The notes under the pieces are model-generated. The model did not search any database. It was not told where the DNA came from and worked only from the letters and a program-made list of their open reading frames with translations. The position numbers and the translations under genes were made by a program. A DNA stretch of 64,000 nt, taken from NCBI GenBank assembly GCA_947623455.1, contig OX392529.1, positions 4,650,001 through 4,714,000 of the forward strand, in the 5' to 3' direction. This document shows positions 1-12,400 of the stretch, piece by piece. Position 1 is the stretch's first letter. Each line of letters starts with the position of its first letter. This DNA comes from Mimachlamys varia (Eukaryota > Mollusca > Bivalvia > Pectinida > Pectinidae).

Positions 1-644
1 CCTATTAAATGTATTTATATCATTGTACAAGTGTAGTTAAATGTTAGTATTCCTATTAAATGTATTTATATCATTGTACAAGTGTAGTTAAATGTTAGTA
101 TTCCTATTAAATGTATTTATATCATTGTACAAGTGTAGTTAAATGTTAGTATTCCTATTAAATGTATTTATATCATTGTACAAGTGTAGTTAAATGTTAG
201 TATTCCTATTAAATGTATTTATATCATTGTACAAATGTAGTTAAATGTTAGTATTCCTATTAAATGTATTTATATCATTGTACAAGTGTAGTTAAATGTT
301 AGTATTCCTATTAAATGTATTTATATCATTGTACAAGTGTAGTTAAATGTTAGTATTCCTATTAAATGTATTTATATCATTGTACAAGTGTAGTTAAATG
401 TTAGTATTCCTATTAAATGTATTTATATTATTGTACAAGTGTAGTTAAATGTTAGTATTCCTATTAAATGTATTTATATTATTGTACAAGTGTAGTTAAA
501 TGTTAGTATTCCTATTAAATGTATTTATATTATTGTACAAATGTAGTTAAATGTTAGTATTCCTATTAAATGTATTTATATCATTGTACAAATGTAGTTA
601 AATGTTAGTATTCCTATTAAATGTATTTATATTATTGTACAAAT
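1..644. repeat. 51-bp satellite, left part (array A)
   Basis: About 12.6 near-identical copies of a 51-bp AT-rich unit containing TGTATTTATAT and GTAGTTAAATGTTAGTATT. The main variants are TATATCATTG versus TATATTATTG and ACAAGTG versus ACAAATG. The array starts outside the window. It is interrupted by a mobile element at 645 and resumes at 2942 in the same phase apart from a duplicated AAAT, so the two parts were one array before the insertion. Confidence 0.97.
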
Positions 645-675
645 CGAGGGGTTCCTGCAAGAAGGTCGTAAGTGC
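645..675 (+). repeat. Left terminal inverted repeat
   Basis: 31 bp starting CGAGGGG and ending GTAAGTGC; matches the reverse complement of 2911-2941 at 29 of 31 positions. Confidence 0.9.
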
Positions 676-708
676 GTTTTTGGAGTTATTGAGAAAATCG
701 CATTTTAC

Positions 709-1084
709 AGGCCCAATATACGTAACTTGAGGGAAATTTTCGTGATTCTGAAAAAAAAATACAGTTGATAACGATGCAAAAATAAGCCTAAAACGAAGTA
801 AACCTGAGCAGTAACTAACAAGAAACTCTTGACAAAAAAATCCAAAGAATTGAAAATAATTCAGGTGGGGCCCACTTCAACAACAAACCGAAGGTAGAAG
901 ACGGTTCGAAATAGTCGCGTGTTTACAAATAGCGTGTTTCAACTGTTGCTGTACCGGTAACCGCGAAAGAATTCATCTTGAATATTGCTGATATCAGTTA
1001 ACCTTAACCAAATCTATAAATATGATAAGTTATTAGGCTTGATTTTCGCTTCACGTTTTACCGAAAGTTACGTATATTGGGCCT
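709..1084. repeat. Inner inverted repeat pair inside the mobile element
   Basis: A 19-bp word at 709-727 (AGGCCCAATATACGTAACT) recurs as a perfect reverse complement at 1066-1084. The 338 bp between them contain no frame of note. This may be a smaller element nested in the larger one or a stem of the larger element. No target duplication could be made out. Confidence 0.7.
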
Positions 1085-1698
1085 TTAAAGTTTAGCAACA
1101 CTTATAACAAAATACAGGTAAATAAAAGGTATTTTTAATTGATGAAGTCACTGAAGAGGGATACAATAAGATATATGATAAGTATTGTATTTAAAAAAAC
1201 TGTTAATTATGCAGCTAATTAGCAATTTGTACTTACTGCATTTATGCATGAAGGATTTGTATTTGTTTCATTAGTGCGAATATGAAGTAAGTGCACATAC
1301 TTCACCGTCCTGGTGTGAAAATAAATGCAGCATTTCGCGAACAAAGGATTTAAGTGCACTTAAGTTGTTTTATATCATACGATAAGGTCATCAATGTTGT
1401 TAGGATATGTTAATTACAATTGTAAAATTCCAATGTCGGCATCATACGTTTGTAGTAAATCTTTCTAAGAAGAAATCCTTCACTTTTACTCACAATAATC
1501 TAAGCATTTGGATGTTAATGTGTTGTATGTACATGAACACATGTAATTTTGTATCAAGTGAATGTTTTTATCAACACAGACAACAACTGCGACATGTAAA
1601 CACTATAGGTTGTAGAATTAAGAATGATACTATAAAAAAGGGAGATATAACTTTTGTGAAATTGAAATTGTTATGTATATTGTATAGCTTAATAGTAA

Positions 1699-1913
1699 CG
1701 GTGGCTGAGTGGTTAAGGTGTTCAAACATTCTACCACTAGCCCTCCACCTCTGGGTTGCGAGTTCGAATCCTACGTGGGGCAGTTGCCAGGTACTGACCG
1801 TAGGTCGGTGGTTTTTCTCCGGGTACTCCAACTTTCCCCCACCTCCAAAACCTGGCATGTCTTTAAATGACCCTGGATGTTAATAGGACGTTAAACAAAA
1901 TAAACCAAACCAA
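1699..1913 (+). mobile_element. tRNA-derived SINE with 10-bp target-site duplication
   Basis: The head resembles a tRNA of the Ser/Leu type. A polymerase III A box (TGGCTGAGTGG, 1702-1712) and B box (GTTCGAATC, 1762-1770) lie about 50 bp apart with a long variable-arm-like spacer. A non-tRNA body follows, with an A-rich tail near GTTAAACAAAATAAACC. Perfect 10-bp direct repeats (TTAATAGTAA) flank it at 1689-1698 and 1914-1923, the mark of retroposition. It sits within the mobile element at 645-2941, so it arrived later. It is not a functional tRNA gene: the acceptor arm does not pair and the body is fused. Confidence 0.9.
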
Positions 1914-1950
1914 TTAATAGTAAACTGTCCCTGTTGGTTTTATTGTCGGT

Positions 1951-2112
1951 AAAGACTGAGGTAAGCAGCTGATGTAGAATAGTCTGTTGTGTCCTTATTT
2001 CAAGTTCAGAAGGGTTTATAAGATCAACGTGGCACACTTCTGTTATTTATTTACATCACATCGTTGATATATCTGAATGTGAAACTGAAATAATTGACAA
2101 CATGTTTTACCT
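1951..2112 (+). repeat. Dispersed repeat, copy 1
   Basis: Clearly related to 40235-40372. Both contain GTAAGCAGCTGATGTAGAA, then AGTCTGTT, TTCAGAAGGGT, TTATTTA, GATATATCT and a GTGAAA-rich stretch in the same order, with small gaps between. This copy is inside the mobile element at 645-2941, which suggests the second locus is a decayed relative of that element or a repeat it carries. Confidence 0.7.
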
Positions 2113-2910
2113 GTCCTGATATGAAAGCAAAAATCTGTCCCCAAAATCAATGAAGATAACGTCAGCCAGGAATTGCACTTTTGGGGGAAATGTTATTCAT
2201 AACTAGAAAACAAAGACATTCTTTCAATTCGGTATAAAGCATGGTTACATAGAATGTAAGTGTACAGAGTGGAAACGTCAAATGCTCTGATTGACAAAAC
2301 AATTTGAGAAGGGGTGTTCAAGATAGATCAGAATATCTTCTTTTTCAAAGTACACATTGTCATTTTTACTTAATAGTATAGTGTCACAATACGCCTTCAG
2401 CTCTGATTAAATGGAACTAGGAATGGTAGTATGATCGTAGGATGAATGTTTTGGTTGATGAACAATACGACGAGCCAGCAATAAAATGTTTCATTTAAGA
2501 ATCCTTGTGAAGCTTCGGTATTCCATATAAATGAACTAAATGCATTTGATAACATTAAGGATTAACTTTATACCATCTATTTCAATGCATGTCATACTTA
2601 AAATTAAAAAAAATCAATTAGAAGAACAAATTGGTAACTCTTTTAACGTGAACTCTTCTGTGCAAAACGTAGTAAGTGCACTTACGCTATCAAAAAAGTG
2701 ATTCTTTCTACAGTTAGTTTTTGTGCAAAATTGTTGTAAATGCACATACATCATTTTTGCACAATGGAATTAGTTCATAAGTAATTAATACATTTGGTTT
2801 TTTATCAATATCTTTATCATTATTGAACAGATTTTGCCCATCTCTTCACAAAAGAAGGATATAGATGTGTTCAATTCATTTCTGTCAAAAAGTCATTTTT
2901 GATAAAAACT

Positions 2911-2941
2911 GCACTTACGACCTTCTTGCAGGGAACCCTCG
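2911..2941 (-). repeat. Right terminal inverted repeat
   Basis: Starts GCACTTACGACC and ends CCCTCG; inverted partner of 645-675. It is followed by AAAT, which also precedes the left end. Confidence 0.9.
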
Positions 2942-3345
2942 AAATGTAGTTAAATGTTAGTATTCCTATTAAATGTATTTATATTATTGTACAAATGTAG
3001 TTAAATGTTAGTATTCCTATTAAATGTATTTATATCATTGTACAAATATAGTTAAATGTTAGTATTCCTATTAAATGTATTTATATTATTGTACAAATGT
3101 AGTTAAATGTTAGTATTCCTATTAAATGTATTTATATTATTGTACAAATGTAGTTAAATGTTAGTATTCCTATTAAATGTATTTATATTATTGTACAAGT
3201 GTAGTTAAATGTTAGTATTCCTATTAAATGTATTTATATTATTGTACAAGTGTAGTTAAATGTTAGTATTCCTATTAAATGTATTTATATTATTGTACAA
3301 ATGTAGTTAAATGTTAGTATTCCTATTAAATGTATTTATGTTATT
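2942..3345. repeat. 51-bp satellite, right part (array A)
   Basis: About eight more copies of the 51-bp unit, ending about 20 bp before the splice acceptor of gene A exon 1. The unit contains ATTGTACAA, and the acceptor context is GTATTGTACAG, so the last unit and the acceptor may share ancestry. Confidence 0.95.
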
Positions 3346-3366
3346 GAAGCATAATGTATTGTACAG

Positions 3367-3473
3367 GCAGAAGTGGCAGCCATGTCAAGGGACAACACGC
3401 AGAATGAGGCTCTGTATGATGACCTTCAAGCCTCGATGTGGAGCAGTCTCAGGGAACAAGACATCCCAGCCAG
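3367..3473 (+). CDS. Gene A exon 1 (internal or first coding exon seen), unknown protein
   Basis: A 107-nt exon between an acceptor (GTATTGTACAG|GC) and a donor (AGCCAG|GTATTA). Read from its first base it encodes 35 codons and leaves AG over (phase 2). The peptide is hydrophilic and helix-prone and includes QNEALYDDLQASMWSSL followed by REQDIPA. No family is recognised. An in-frame ATG lies 15 bases in, but the frame is open to the acceptor, so further exons probably lie before the window. The 26-bp array begins at the donor. Evidence is splice consensus, codon-like composition unlike the surrounding satellites, and a phase match with exon 2. Confidence 0.6.
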
Positions 3474-6400
3474 GTATTATATCTCCCCTATACAGCCAGG
3501 TGTTATATCTCCTCTCTGCAGCCAGGTGTTATATCTCTCCTATACAGCCAAGTATTATATCTCCCCTATACGGCCAGGTATTATATCTCCCCTATACAGC
3601 CAGGTATTATATATCTCCCCTCTACAGCCAGGTATTATATCCCCATCAACAGCCAGGTATTATATATCTCCCCTCTGCATCCAGGTATTATATCTCCCCT
3701 ATACAGCCAGGTATTATATCTCCCCTCTACAGCCAGGTATTATATCTCTCCTCTTCAGCCAGGTATTATATCTCCCCTATACAGCCAGGTATTATAGCTC
3801 CCCTCTGCAGCCAGGTATTATACCTCCCCTCTACAGCCAGGTGTTATATCTCCCCTATACAGCCAGGTATTATATTCCCATCTACAGCCAGGTGTTATAT
3901 CTTCCCTCTACAGCCAGGTTTTATATTTTCCCTCTACAGCCAGGTTTTATATCTCTCCTCTGCAGCCAGGTTTATATCTCCCCTTTACAACCAGGTGTTA
4001 TAGCTCCCCTATACAGCCAGGTATTATATATCTCTCCTATACAGCCAAGTATTATATCTCCCCTATACGGCCAGGTATTATATCTCCCCTATACAGCCAG
4101 GTATTATATATCTCCCCTCTACAGCCAGGTATTATATCCCCATCAACAGCCAGGTATTATATATCTCCCCTCTGCATCCAGGTATTATATCTCCCCTATA
4201 CAGCCAGGTATTATATCTCCCCTCTACAGCCAGGTATTATATCTCTCCTCTTCAGCCAGGTATTATATCTCCCCTATACAGCCAGGTATTATAGCTCCCC
4301 TCTGCAGCCAGGTATTATACCTCCCCTCTACAGCCAGGTATTATATCTCCCCTCTACAGCCAGGTATTATATCTCTCCTCTACAGCCAGGTATTATATCT
4401 CCCCATATGGCCAGGTATTATATCTCCCCTCTACAGCCAGGTATTATATCTCTCCTCTACAGCCAGGTATTATATCTCCCCATATGGCCAGGTATTATAT
4501 CTCCCCTCTACAGCTAGGTATTATATCTCCCCTATACAGCCAGGTATTATATCTCCCCTATACAGCCAGGTATTATATCTCCCCTCTGCAGCCAGGTATT
4601 ATATCTCCCCTATACAGCCAGGTATTATATCTCCCCTCTACAGCCAGGTATTATATCTCTCCTCTTCAGCCAGGTATTATATCTCCCCTATACAGCCAGT
4701 ATTATATCTCCCCTATACAGCCAGGTATTAAATCTCCCTTAAACAGCCAGGTATTATATCTCCCCTCTACAGCCAGGTATTATATCTCTCCTCTACAGCC
4801 AGGTATTATATCTCCCCATATGGCCAGGTATTATATCTCCCCTCTACAGCCAGGTATTATATCTCTCCTCTACAGCCAGGTATTATATCTCCCCATATGG
4901 CCAGGTATTATATCTCCCCTCTACAGCTAGGTATTATATCTCCCCTATACAGCCAGGTATTATATCTCCCCTATACAGCCAGGTATTATATCTCCCCTCT
5001 GCAGCCAGGTATTATATCTCCCCTATACAGCCAGGTATTATATCTCCCCTCTACAGCCAGGTATTATATCTCTCCTCTTCAGCCAGGTATTATATCTCCC
5101 CTATACAGCCAGTATTATATCTCCCCTATACAGCCAGGTATTAAATCTCCCTTAAACAGCCAGGTATTATATCTCCCCTCTACAGCCAGGTATTATATCT
5201 CTCCTCTACAGCCAGGTATTATATCTCCCCATATGGCCAGGTATTATATCTCCCGTATACAGACAGGTATTATATCTCCCCTCTACAGCCAGGTATTATA
5301 TCTCCCCTATACAGCCAGGTATTATATCTCCCCTATACAACCAGGTATTAAATCTCCCTTATACAGCCAGGTATTATACATTGTATCTCCCCTCTACAGC
5401 CAGGTATTATATCTCCCCTATACAGCCAGGTATTATATCTCCCCTATACAGCCAGGTATTATAGCTCCCCTCTGCAGCCAGGTATTATACCTCCCCTCTA
5501 CAGCCAGGTATTAAATCTCCCCTCTACAGCCAGGTATTATATCTCCCCTCTACAGCTAGGTATTATATCTCCCCTATACAGCCAGGTATTATAGCTCCCC
5601 TCTGCAGCCAGGTATTATACCTCCCCTCTACAGCCAGGTATTATATCTCTCCTCTACAGCTAGGTATTATATCTCCCCTATACAGCCAGGTATTATATCT
5701 CCCCTATACAGCCAGGTATTATAGCTCCCCTCTGCAGCCAGGTATTATACCTCCCCTCTACAGCCAGGTATTATATCTCTCCTCTACAGCTAGGTATTAT
5801 ACCTCCCCTCTACAGCCAGGTATTATATCTCCCCTCTACAGCCAGGTATTATATCTCTCCTCTACAGCCAGGTATTATATCTCCCCTATACAGCCAGGTA
5901 TTATATCTCCCCATATGGCCAGGTATTATATCTCCCCTCTACAGCCAGGTATTATACCTCCCCTCTACAGCCAGGTATTATATCTCCCCTATACAGCCAG
6001 GTATTATATCTCCCCTATACAGCCAGGTATTATATCTCCCCTATACAGCCAGGTATTATATCTCCCCTATATGGCCAGGTATTATATCTCTCCTATATGG
6101 CCAGGTATTATATCTCCCCTATACAGACAGGTATTATATCTCCCCTCTACAGCCAGGTATTATATCTCCCCTATACAACCAGGTATTATACCTCCCCTAT
6201 ACAGCCAGGTATTATATCTCCCCTATATGGCCAGGTATTATATCTCCCCTCTACAGACAGGTATTATATCTCCCCTATATGGCCAGGTATTATATCTCCC
6301 CTATACAGCCAGGTATTATATCTCCCCTATATGGCCAGGTATTATATCTCCCCTATATGGCCAGGTATTATATCTCCCCTCTACAGACAGGTATTATATC

Positions 6401-9400
6401 TCCCCTCTACAACCAGGTATTATATCTCCCCTATACAGCCAGGTATTATATCTCTCCTCTACAGCCAGGTATTATATCTCCCCTCTACAGCCAGGTATTA
6501 TACCTCTCCTCTACAGCCAGGTATTATACCTCCCCTCTACAGCCAGGTATTATATCTCCCCTATACAGCCAGGTATTATACCTCCCCTATACAGCCAGGT
6601 ATTATATCTCTCCTCTACAGCCAGGTATTATATCTCCCCTATACAGCCAGGTATTATACCTCCCCTATACAGCCAGGTATTATACCTCCCCTCTACAGCC
6701 AGGTATTATATCTCCCCTATACAGCCAGGTATTATACCTCCCCTATACAGCCAGGTATTATATCTCCCCTATACAGCCAGGTATTATATCTCCCCTATAC
6801 AGCCAGGTATTATATCTCCCCTATACAGCCAGGTATTATATCTCTCCTCTACAGCCAGGTATTATACCTCTCCTCTACAGCCAGGTATTATACCTCCCCT
6901 CTACAGCCAGGTATTATACCTCCCCTATACAGCCAGGTATTATATCTCCCCTATATGGCCAGGTATTATATCTCTCCTCTACAGCCAGGTATTATATCTC
7001 CCCTATACAGCCAGGTATTATATCTCCCCTATACAGCCAGGTATTATATCTCTCCTCTACAGCCAGGTATTATACCTCTCCTCTACAGCCAGGTATTATA
7101 CCTCCCCTCTACAGCCAGGTATTATACCTCCCCTATACAGCCAGGTATTATATCTCCCCTATATGGCCAGGTATTATACCTCTCCTATACAGCCAGGTAT
7201 TATATCTCTCCTCTACAGCCAGGTATTATACCTCCCCTCTACAGCCAGGTATTATATCTCCCCTCTACAGCCAGGTATTATATCTCCCCTATACAGCCAG
7301 GTATTATAGCTCCCCTATATGGCCAGGTATTATACCTCTCCTATACAGCCAGGTATTATATCTCTCCTCTACAGCCAGGTATTATACCTCCCCTATACAA
7401 CCAGGTATTATATCTCCCCTATATGGCCAGGTATTATACCTCCCCTATACAACCAGGTGTTATATCTCCCCTATACAGCCAGGTGTTATATCTTCCCTCT
7501 ACAGCCAGGTTTTATATCTCCCCTCTGCAGCCAGGTTTATATCTCCCCATACAACCAGGTGTTATATCTCCCCTATACAGCCAGTTATTATATCTCCCCT
7601 ATATGGCCAGGTATTATATCTCCCCTCTACAGCCAGGTATTATACCTCTCCTATACAGCCAGGTATTATATCTCTGCTCTACAGCCAGGTATTATACCTC
7701 CCCTATACAGCCAGGTATTATATCTCCCCTATACAGCCAGGTATTATATCTCTCCTCTACAGCCAGGTATTATATCTCCCCCATACAGCCAGGTATTATA
7801 TCTCCCCTATACAACCAGGTATTATATCTCCCCTATATGGCCAGGTATTATATCTCTCCTCTACAGCCAGGTATTATATCTCCCCTATACAGCCAGGTAT
7901 TATATCTCCCCTATACAGCCAGGTATTATATCTCCCCTCTACAGCCAGGTATTATATCTCTCCTCTACAGCCAGGTATTATACCTCTCCTCTACAGCCAG
8001 GTATTATATCTACCCTATATGGCCAGGTATTATACCTCCCCTCTACAGCCAGGTATTATATCTCCCCTATACAGCCAGGTGTTATATCTCCTCTCTGCAG
8101 CCAGGTGTTATATCTCCTCTCTGCAGCCAGGTGTTATATCTCCCCTCTACAGACAGGTATTATATATCTCCCCTATACAGCCAGGTGTTATATCTCCCCT
8201 ATACAGCCAGGTATTATATTCCCATCTACAGCCAGGTGTTATATCTTCCCTCTACAGCCAGGTTTTATATTTTCCCTCTACAGCCAGGTTTTATATCTCT
8301 CCTCTGCAGCCAGGTTTATATCTCCCCTATACAGCCAGGTGTTATATCTCCCCTATACAGCCAGGTATTATATTCCCATCTACAGCCAGATGTTATATCT
8401 TCCCTCTACAGCCAGGTTTTATATTTTCCCTCTACAGCCAGGTTTTATATCTCTCCTCTGCAGCCAGGTTTATATCTCCCCTTTACAACCAGGTGTTATA
8501 GCTCCCCTATACAGCCAGGTATTATATATCTCTCCTATACAGCCAGGTATCATATCTCCCATACAGCCAAGTATTATATCTCCCCTATACGGCCAGGTAT
8601 TATATCTCCCCTATACAGCCAGGTATTATATATCTCCCCTCTACAGCCAGGTATTATATCCCCATCAACAGCCAGGTATTATATATCTCCCCTCTGCAGC
8701 CAGGTATTATATCTCCCCTATACAGCCAGGTATTATATCTCCCCTCTACAGCCAGGTATTATATCTCTCCTCTTCAGCCAGGTATTATATCTCCCCTATA
8801 CAGCCAGGTATTATAGCTCCCCTCTGCAGCCAGGTATTATACCTCCCCTCTACAGCCAGGTATTATATCTCCCCTCTACAGCCAGGTATTATATCTCTCC
8901 TCTACAGCCAGGTATTATATCTCCCCATATGGCTAGGTATTATATCTCCCCTATACAGCCAGGTATTATATCTCCCCTCTGCAGCCAGGTATTATATCTC
9001 CCCTATACAGCCAGGTATTATATCTCCCCTCTACAGCCAGGTATTATATCTCTCCTCTTCAGCCAGGTATTATATCTCCCCTATACAGCCAGGTATTATA
9101 TCTCCCCTATACAGCCAGGTATTAAATCTCCCTTAAACAGCCAGGTATTATATCTCCCCTCTACAGCCAGGTATTATATCTCTCCTCTACAGCCAGGTAT
9201 TATATCTCCCCATATGGCCAGGTATTATATCTCCCGTATACAGACAGGTATTATATCTCCCCTCTACAGCCAGGTATTATATCTCCCCTATACAGCCAGG
9301 TATTATATCTCCCCTATACAACCAGGTATTAAATCTCCCTTATACAGCCAGGTATTATACATTGTATCTCCCCTCTACAGCCAGGTATTATATCTCCCCT

Positions 9401-12400
9401 ATACAGCCAGGTATTATATCTCCCCTATACAGCCAGGTATTATAGCTCCCCTCTGCAGCCAGGTATTATACCTCCCCTCTACAGCCAGGTATTAAATCTC
9501 CCCTCTACAGCCAGGTATTATATCTCCCCTCTACAGCTAGGTATTATATCTCCCCTATACAGCCAGGTATTATAGCTCCCCTCTGCAGCCAGGTATTATA
9601 CCTCCCCTCTACAGCCAGGTATTATATCTCTCCTCTACAGCTAGGTATTATATCTCCCCTATACAGCCAGGTATTATATCTCCCCTATACAGCCAGGTAT
9701 TATAGCTCCCCTCTGCAGCCAGGTATTATACCTCCCCTCTACAGCCAGGTATTATATCTCTCCTCTACAGCTAGGTATTATACCTCCCCTCTACAGCCAG
9801 GTATTATATCTCCCCTCTACAGCCAGGTATTATATCTCTCCTCTACAGCCAGGTATTATATCTCCCCTATACAGCCAGGTATTATATCTCCCCATATGGC
9901 CAGGTATTATACCTCCCCTCTACAGCCAGGTATTATATCTCCCCTATATGGCCAGGTATTATATCTCCCCTATACAACCAGGTATTATATCTCCCCTATA
10001 TGGCCAGGTATTATATCTCTCCTCTACAGCCAGGTATTATACCTCTCCTCTACAGCCAGGTATTATACCTCCCCTCTACAGCCAGGTATTATATCTCCCC
10101 TATACAGCCAGGTATTATACCTCCCCTATACAGCCAGGTATTATATCTCTCCTCTACAGCCAGGTATTATATCTCCCCTATACAGCCAGGTATTATACCT
10201 CCCCTATACAGCCAGGTATTATACCTCCCCTCTACAGCCAGGTATTATATCTCCCCTATACAGCCAGGTATTATACCTCCCCTATACAGCCAGGTATTAT
10301 ATCTCCCCTATACAGCCAGGTATTATATCTCCCCTATACAGCCAGGTATTATATCTCCCCTATACAGCCAGGTATTATATCTCTCCTCTACAGCCAGGTA
10401 TTATACCTCTCCTCTACAGCCAGGTATTATACCTCCCCTCTACAGCCAGGTATTATACCTCCCCTATACAGCCAGGTATTATATCTCCCCTATATGGCCA
10501 GGTATTATATCTCTCCTCTACAGCCAGGTATTATATCTCCCCTATACAGCCAGGTATTATATCTCCCCTATACAGCCAGGTATTATATCTCTCCTCTACA
10601 GCCAGGTATTATACCTCTCCTCTACAGCCAGGTATTATACCTCCCCTCTACAGCCAGGTATTATACCTCCCCTCTACAGCCAGGTATTATACCTCTCCTC
10701 TACAGCCAGGTATTATATCTCCCCTATATGGCCAGGTATTATACCTCTCCTATACAGCCAGGTATTATATCTCCCCTCTACAGCCAGGTATTATATCTCC
10801 CCTCTACAGCCAGGTATTATATCTCCCCTCTACAGCCAGGTATTATATCTCCCCTATACAGCCAGGTATTATAGCTCCCCTATATGGCCAGGTATTATAC
10901 CTCTCCTATACAGCCAGGTATTATATCTCTCCTCTACAGCCAGGTATTATATCTCTCCTCTACAGCCAGGTATTATACCTCCCCTCTACAGCCAGGTATT
11001 ATATCTCCCCTCTACAGCCAGGTATTATATCTCCCCTCTACAGCCAGGTATTATATCTCCCCTATACAGCCAGGTATTATAGCTCCCCTATATGGCCAGG
11101 TATTATACCTCTCCTATACAGCCAGGTATTATATCTCTCCTCTACAGCCAGGTATTATACCTCCCCTATACAACCAGGTATTATATCTCCCCTATATGGC
11201 CAGGTATTATACCTCTCCTATACAGCCAGGTATTATATCTCTCCTCTACAGCCAGGTATTATACCTCCCCTATACAGCCAGGTATTATATCTCCCCTATA
11301 TGGCCAGGTATTATATCTCTCCTCTACAGCCAGGTATTATATCTCCCCTATACAGCCAGGTATTATATCTCCCCTCTACAGCCAGGTATTATATCTCTCC
11401 TCTACAGCCAGGTATTATACCTCTCCTCTACAGCCAGGTATTATATCTACCCTATATGGCCAGGTATTATACCTCCCCTCTACAGCCAGGTATTATATCT
11501 CCCCTCTACAGCCAGGTATTATATCTCCCCTCTACAGCTAGGTATTATATCTCCCCTCTACAGCCAGGTATTATATCTCCCCTCTACAGCCAGGTATTAT
11601 ATCTCCCCTATATGGCCAGGTATTATATCTCCCCTATATGGCCAGGTATTATATCTCCCCTATACAGCCAGGTATTATATCTCCCCTATACAGCCAGGTA
11701 TTATATCTCTCCTCTACAACCAGGTATTATATCTCCCCTATACAACCAGGTATTATATCTCCCCTCTACAACCAGGTATTATATCTCCCCTATATGGCCA
11801 GGTATTATATCTCCCCTATATGGCCAGGTATTATATCTCCCCTATATGGCCAGGTATTATACCTCTCCTATACAGCCAGGTATTATATCTCTCCTCTACA
11901 ACCAGGTATTATATCTCCCCCATACAGCCAGGTATTATATCTCTCCTCTACAGCCAGGTATTATACCTCTCCTCTACAGCCAGGTATTATACCTCCCCTC
12001 TACAGCCAGGTATTATACCTCCCCTCTACAGCCAGGTATTATACCTCTCCTCTACAGCCAGGTATTATATCTCCCCTATATGGCCAGGTATTATACCTCT
12101 CCTATACAGCCAGGTATTATATCTCCCCTCTACAGCCAGGTATTATATCTCCCCTCTACAGCCAGGTATTATATCTCCCCTCTACAGCCAGGTATTATAT
12201 CTCCCCTATACAGCCAGGTATTATAGCTCCCCTATATGGCCAGGTATTATACCTCTCCTATACAGCCAGGTATTATATCTCTCCTCTACAGCCAGGTATT
12301 ATATCTCTCCTCTACAGCCAGGTATTATACCTCCCCTCTACAGCCAGGTATTATAGCTCCCCTATACAGCCAGGTATTATACCTCCCCTCTACAGCCAGG

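Larger units (their letters stand above)
645..2941. mobile_element. Non-autonomous DNA-transposon-like element with 31-bp terminal inverted repeats
   Basis: The ends, 645-675 and 2911-2941, are inverted copies of each other with 29 of 31 bases matching; each begins CGAGGG and reads inwards to GTCGTAAGTGC. The element lies inside a 51-bp satellite and is flanked by AAAT on both sides (641-644, 2942-2945), the expected 4-bp target-site duplication. If the outermost T/A is counted as part of the repeat, the duplication would be AA. No transposase-like frame is visible inside, so it would depend on a transposase encoded elsewhere. GTAAGTGC/GCACTTAC words cluster near both ends, as transposase-binding sites often do. 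The superfamily cannot be named from these ends. Confidence 0.85.

Noticed and set aside
1699..1790. Functional tRNA gene
   Set aside because: A and B boxes are present, but the arms do not fold into a proper tRNA, and the fused tail with a 10-bp duplication shows a SINE.
1407..1883. 158-codon plus-strand ORF
   Set aside because: Overlaps the SINE and AT-rich element DNA; composition is not coding-like.
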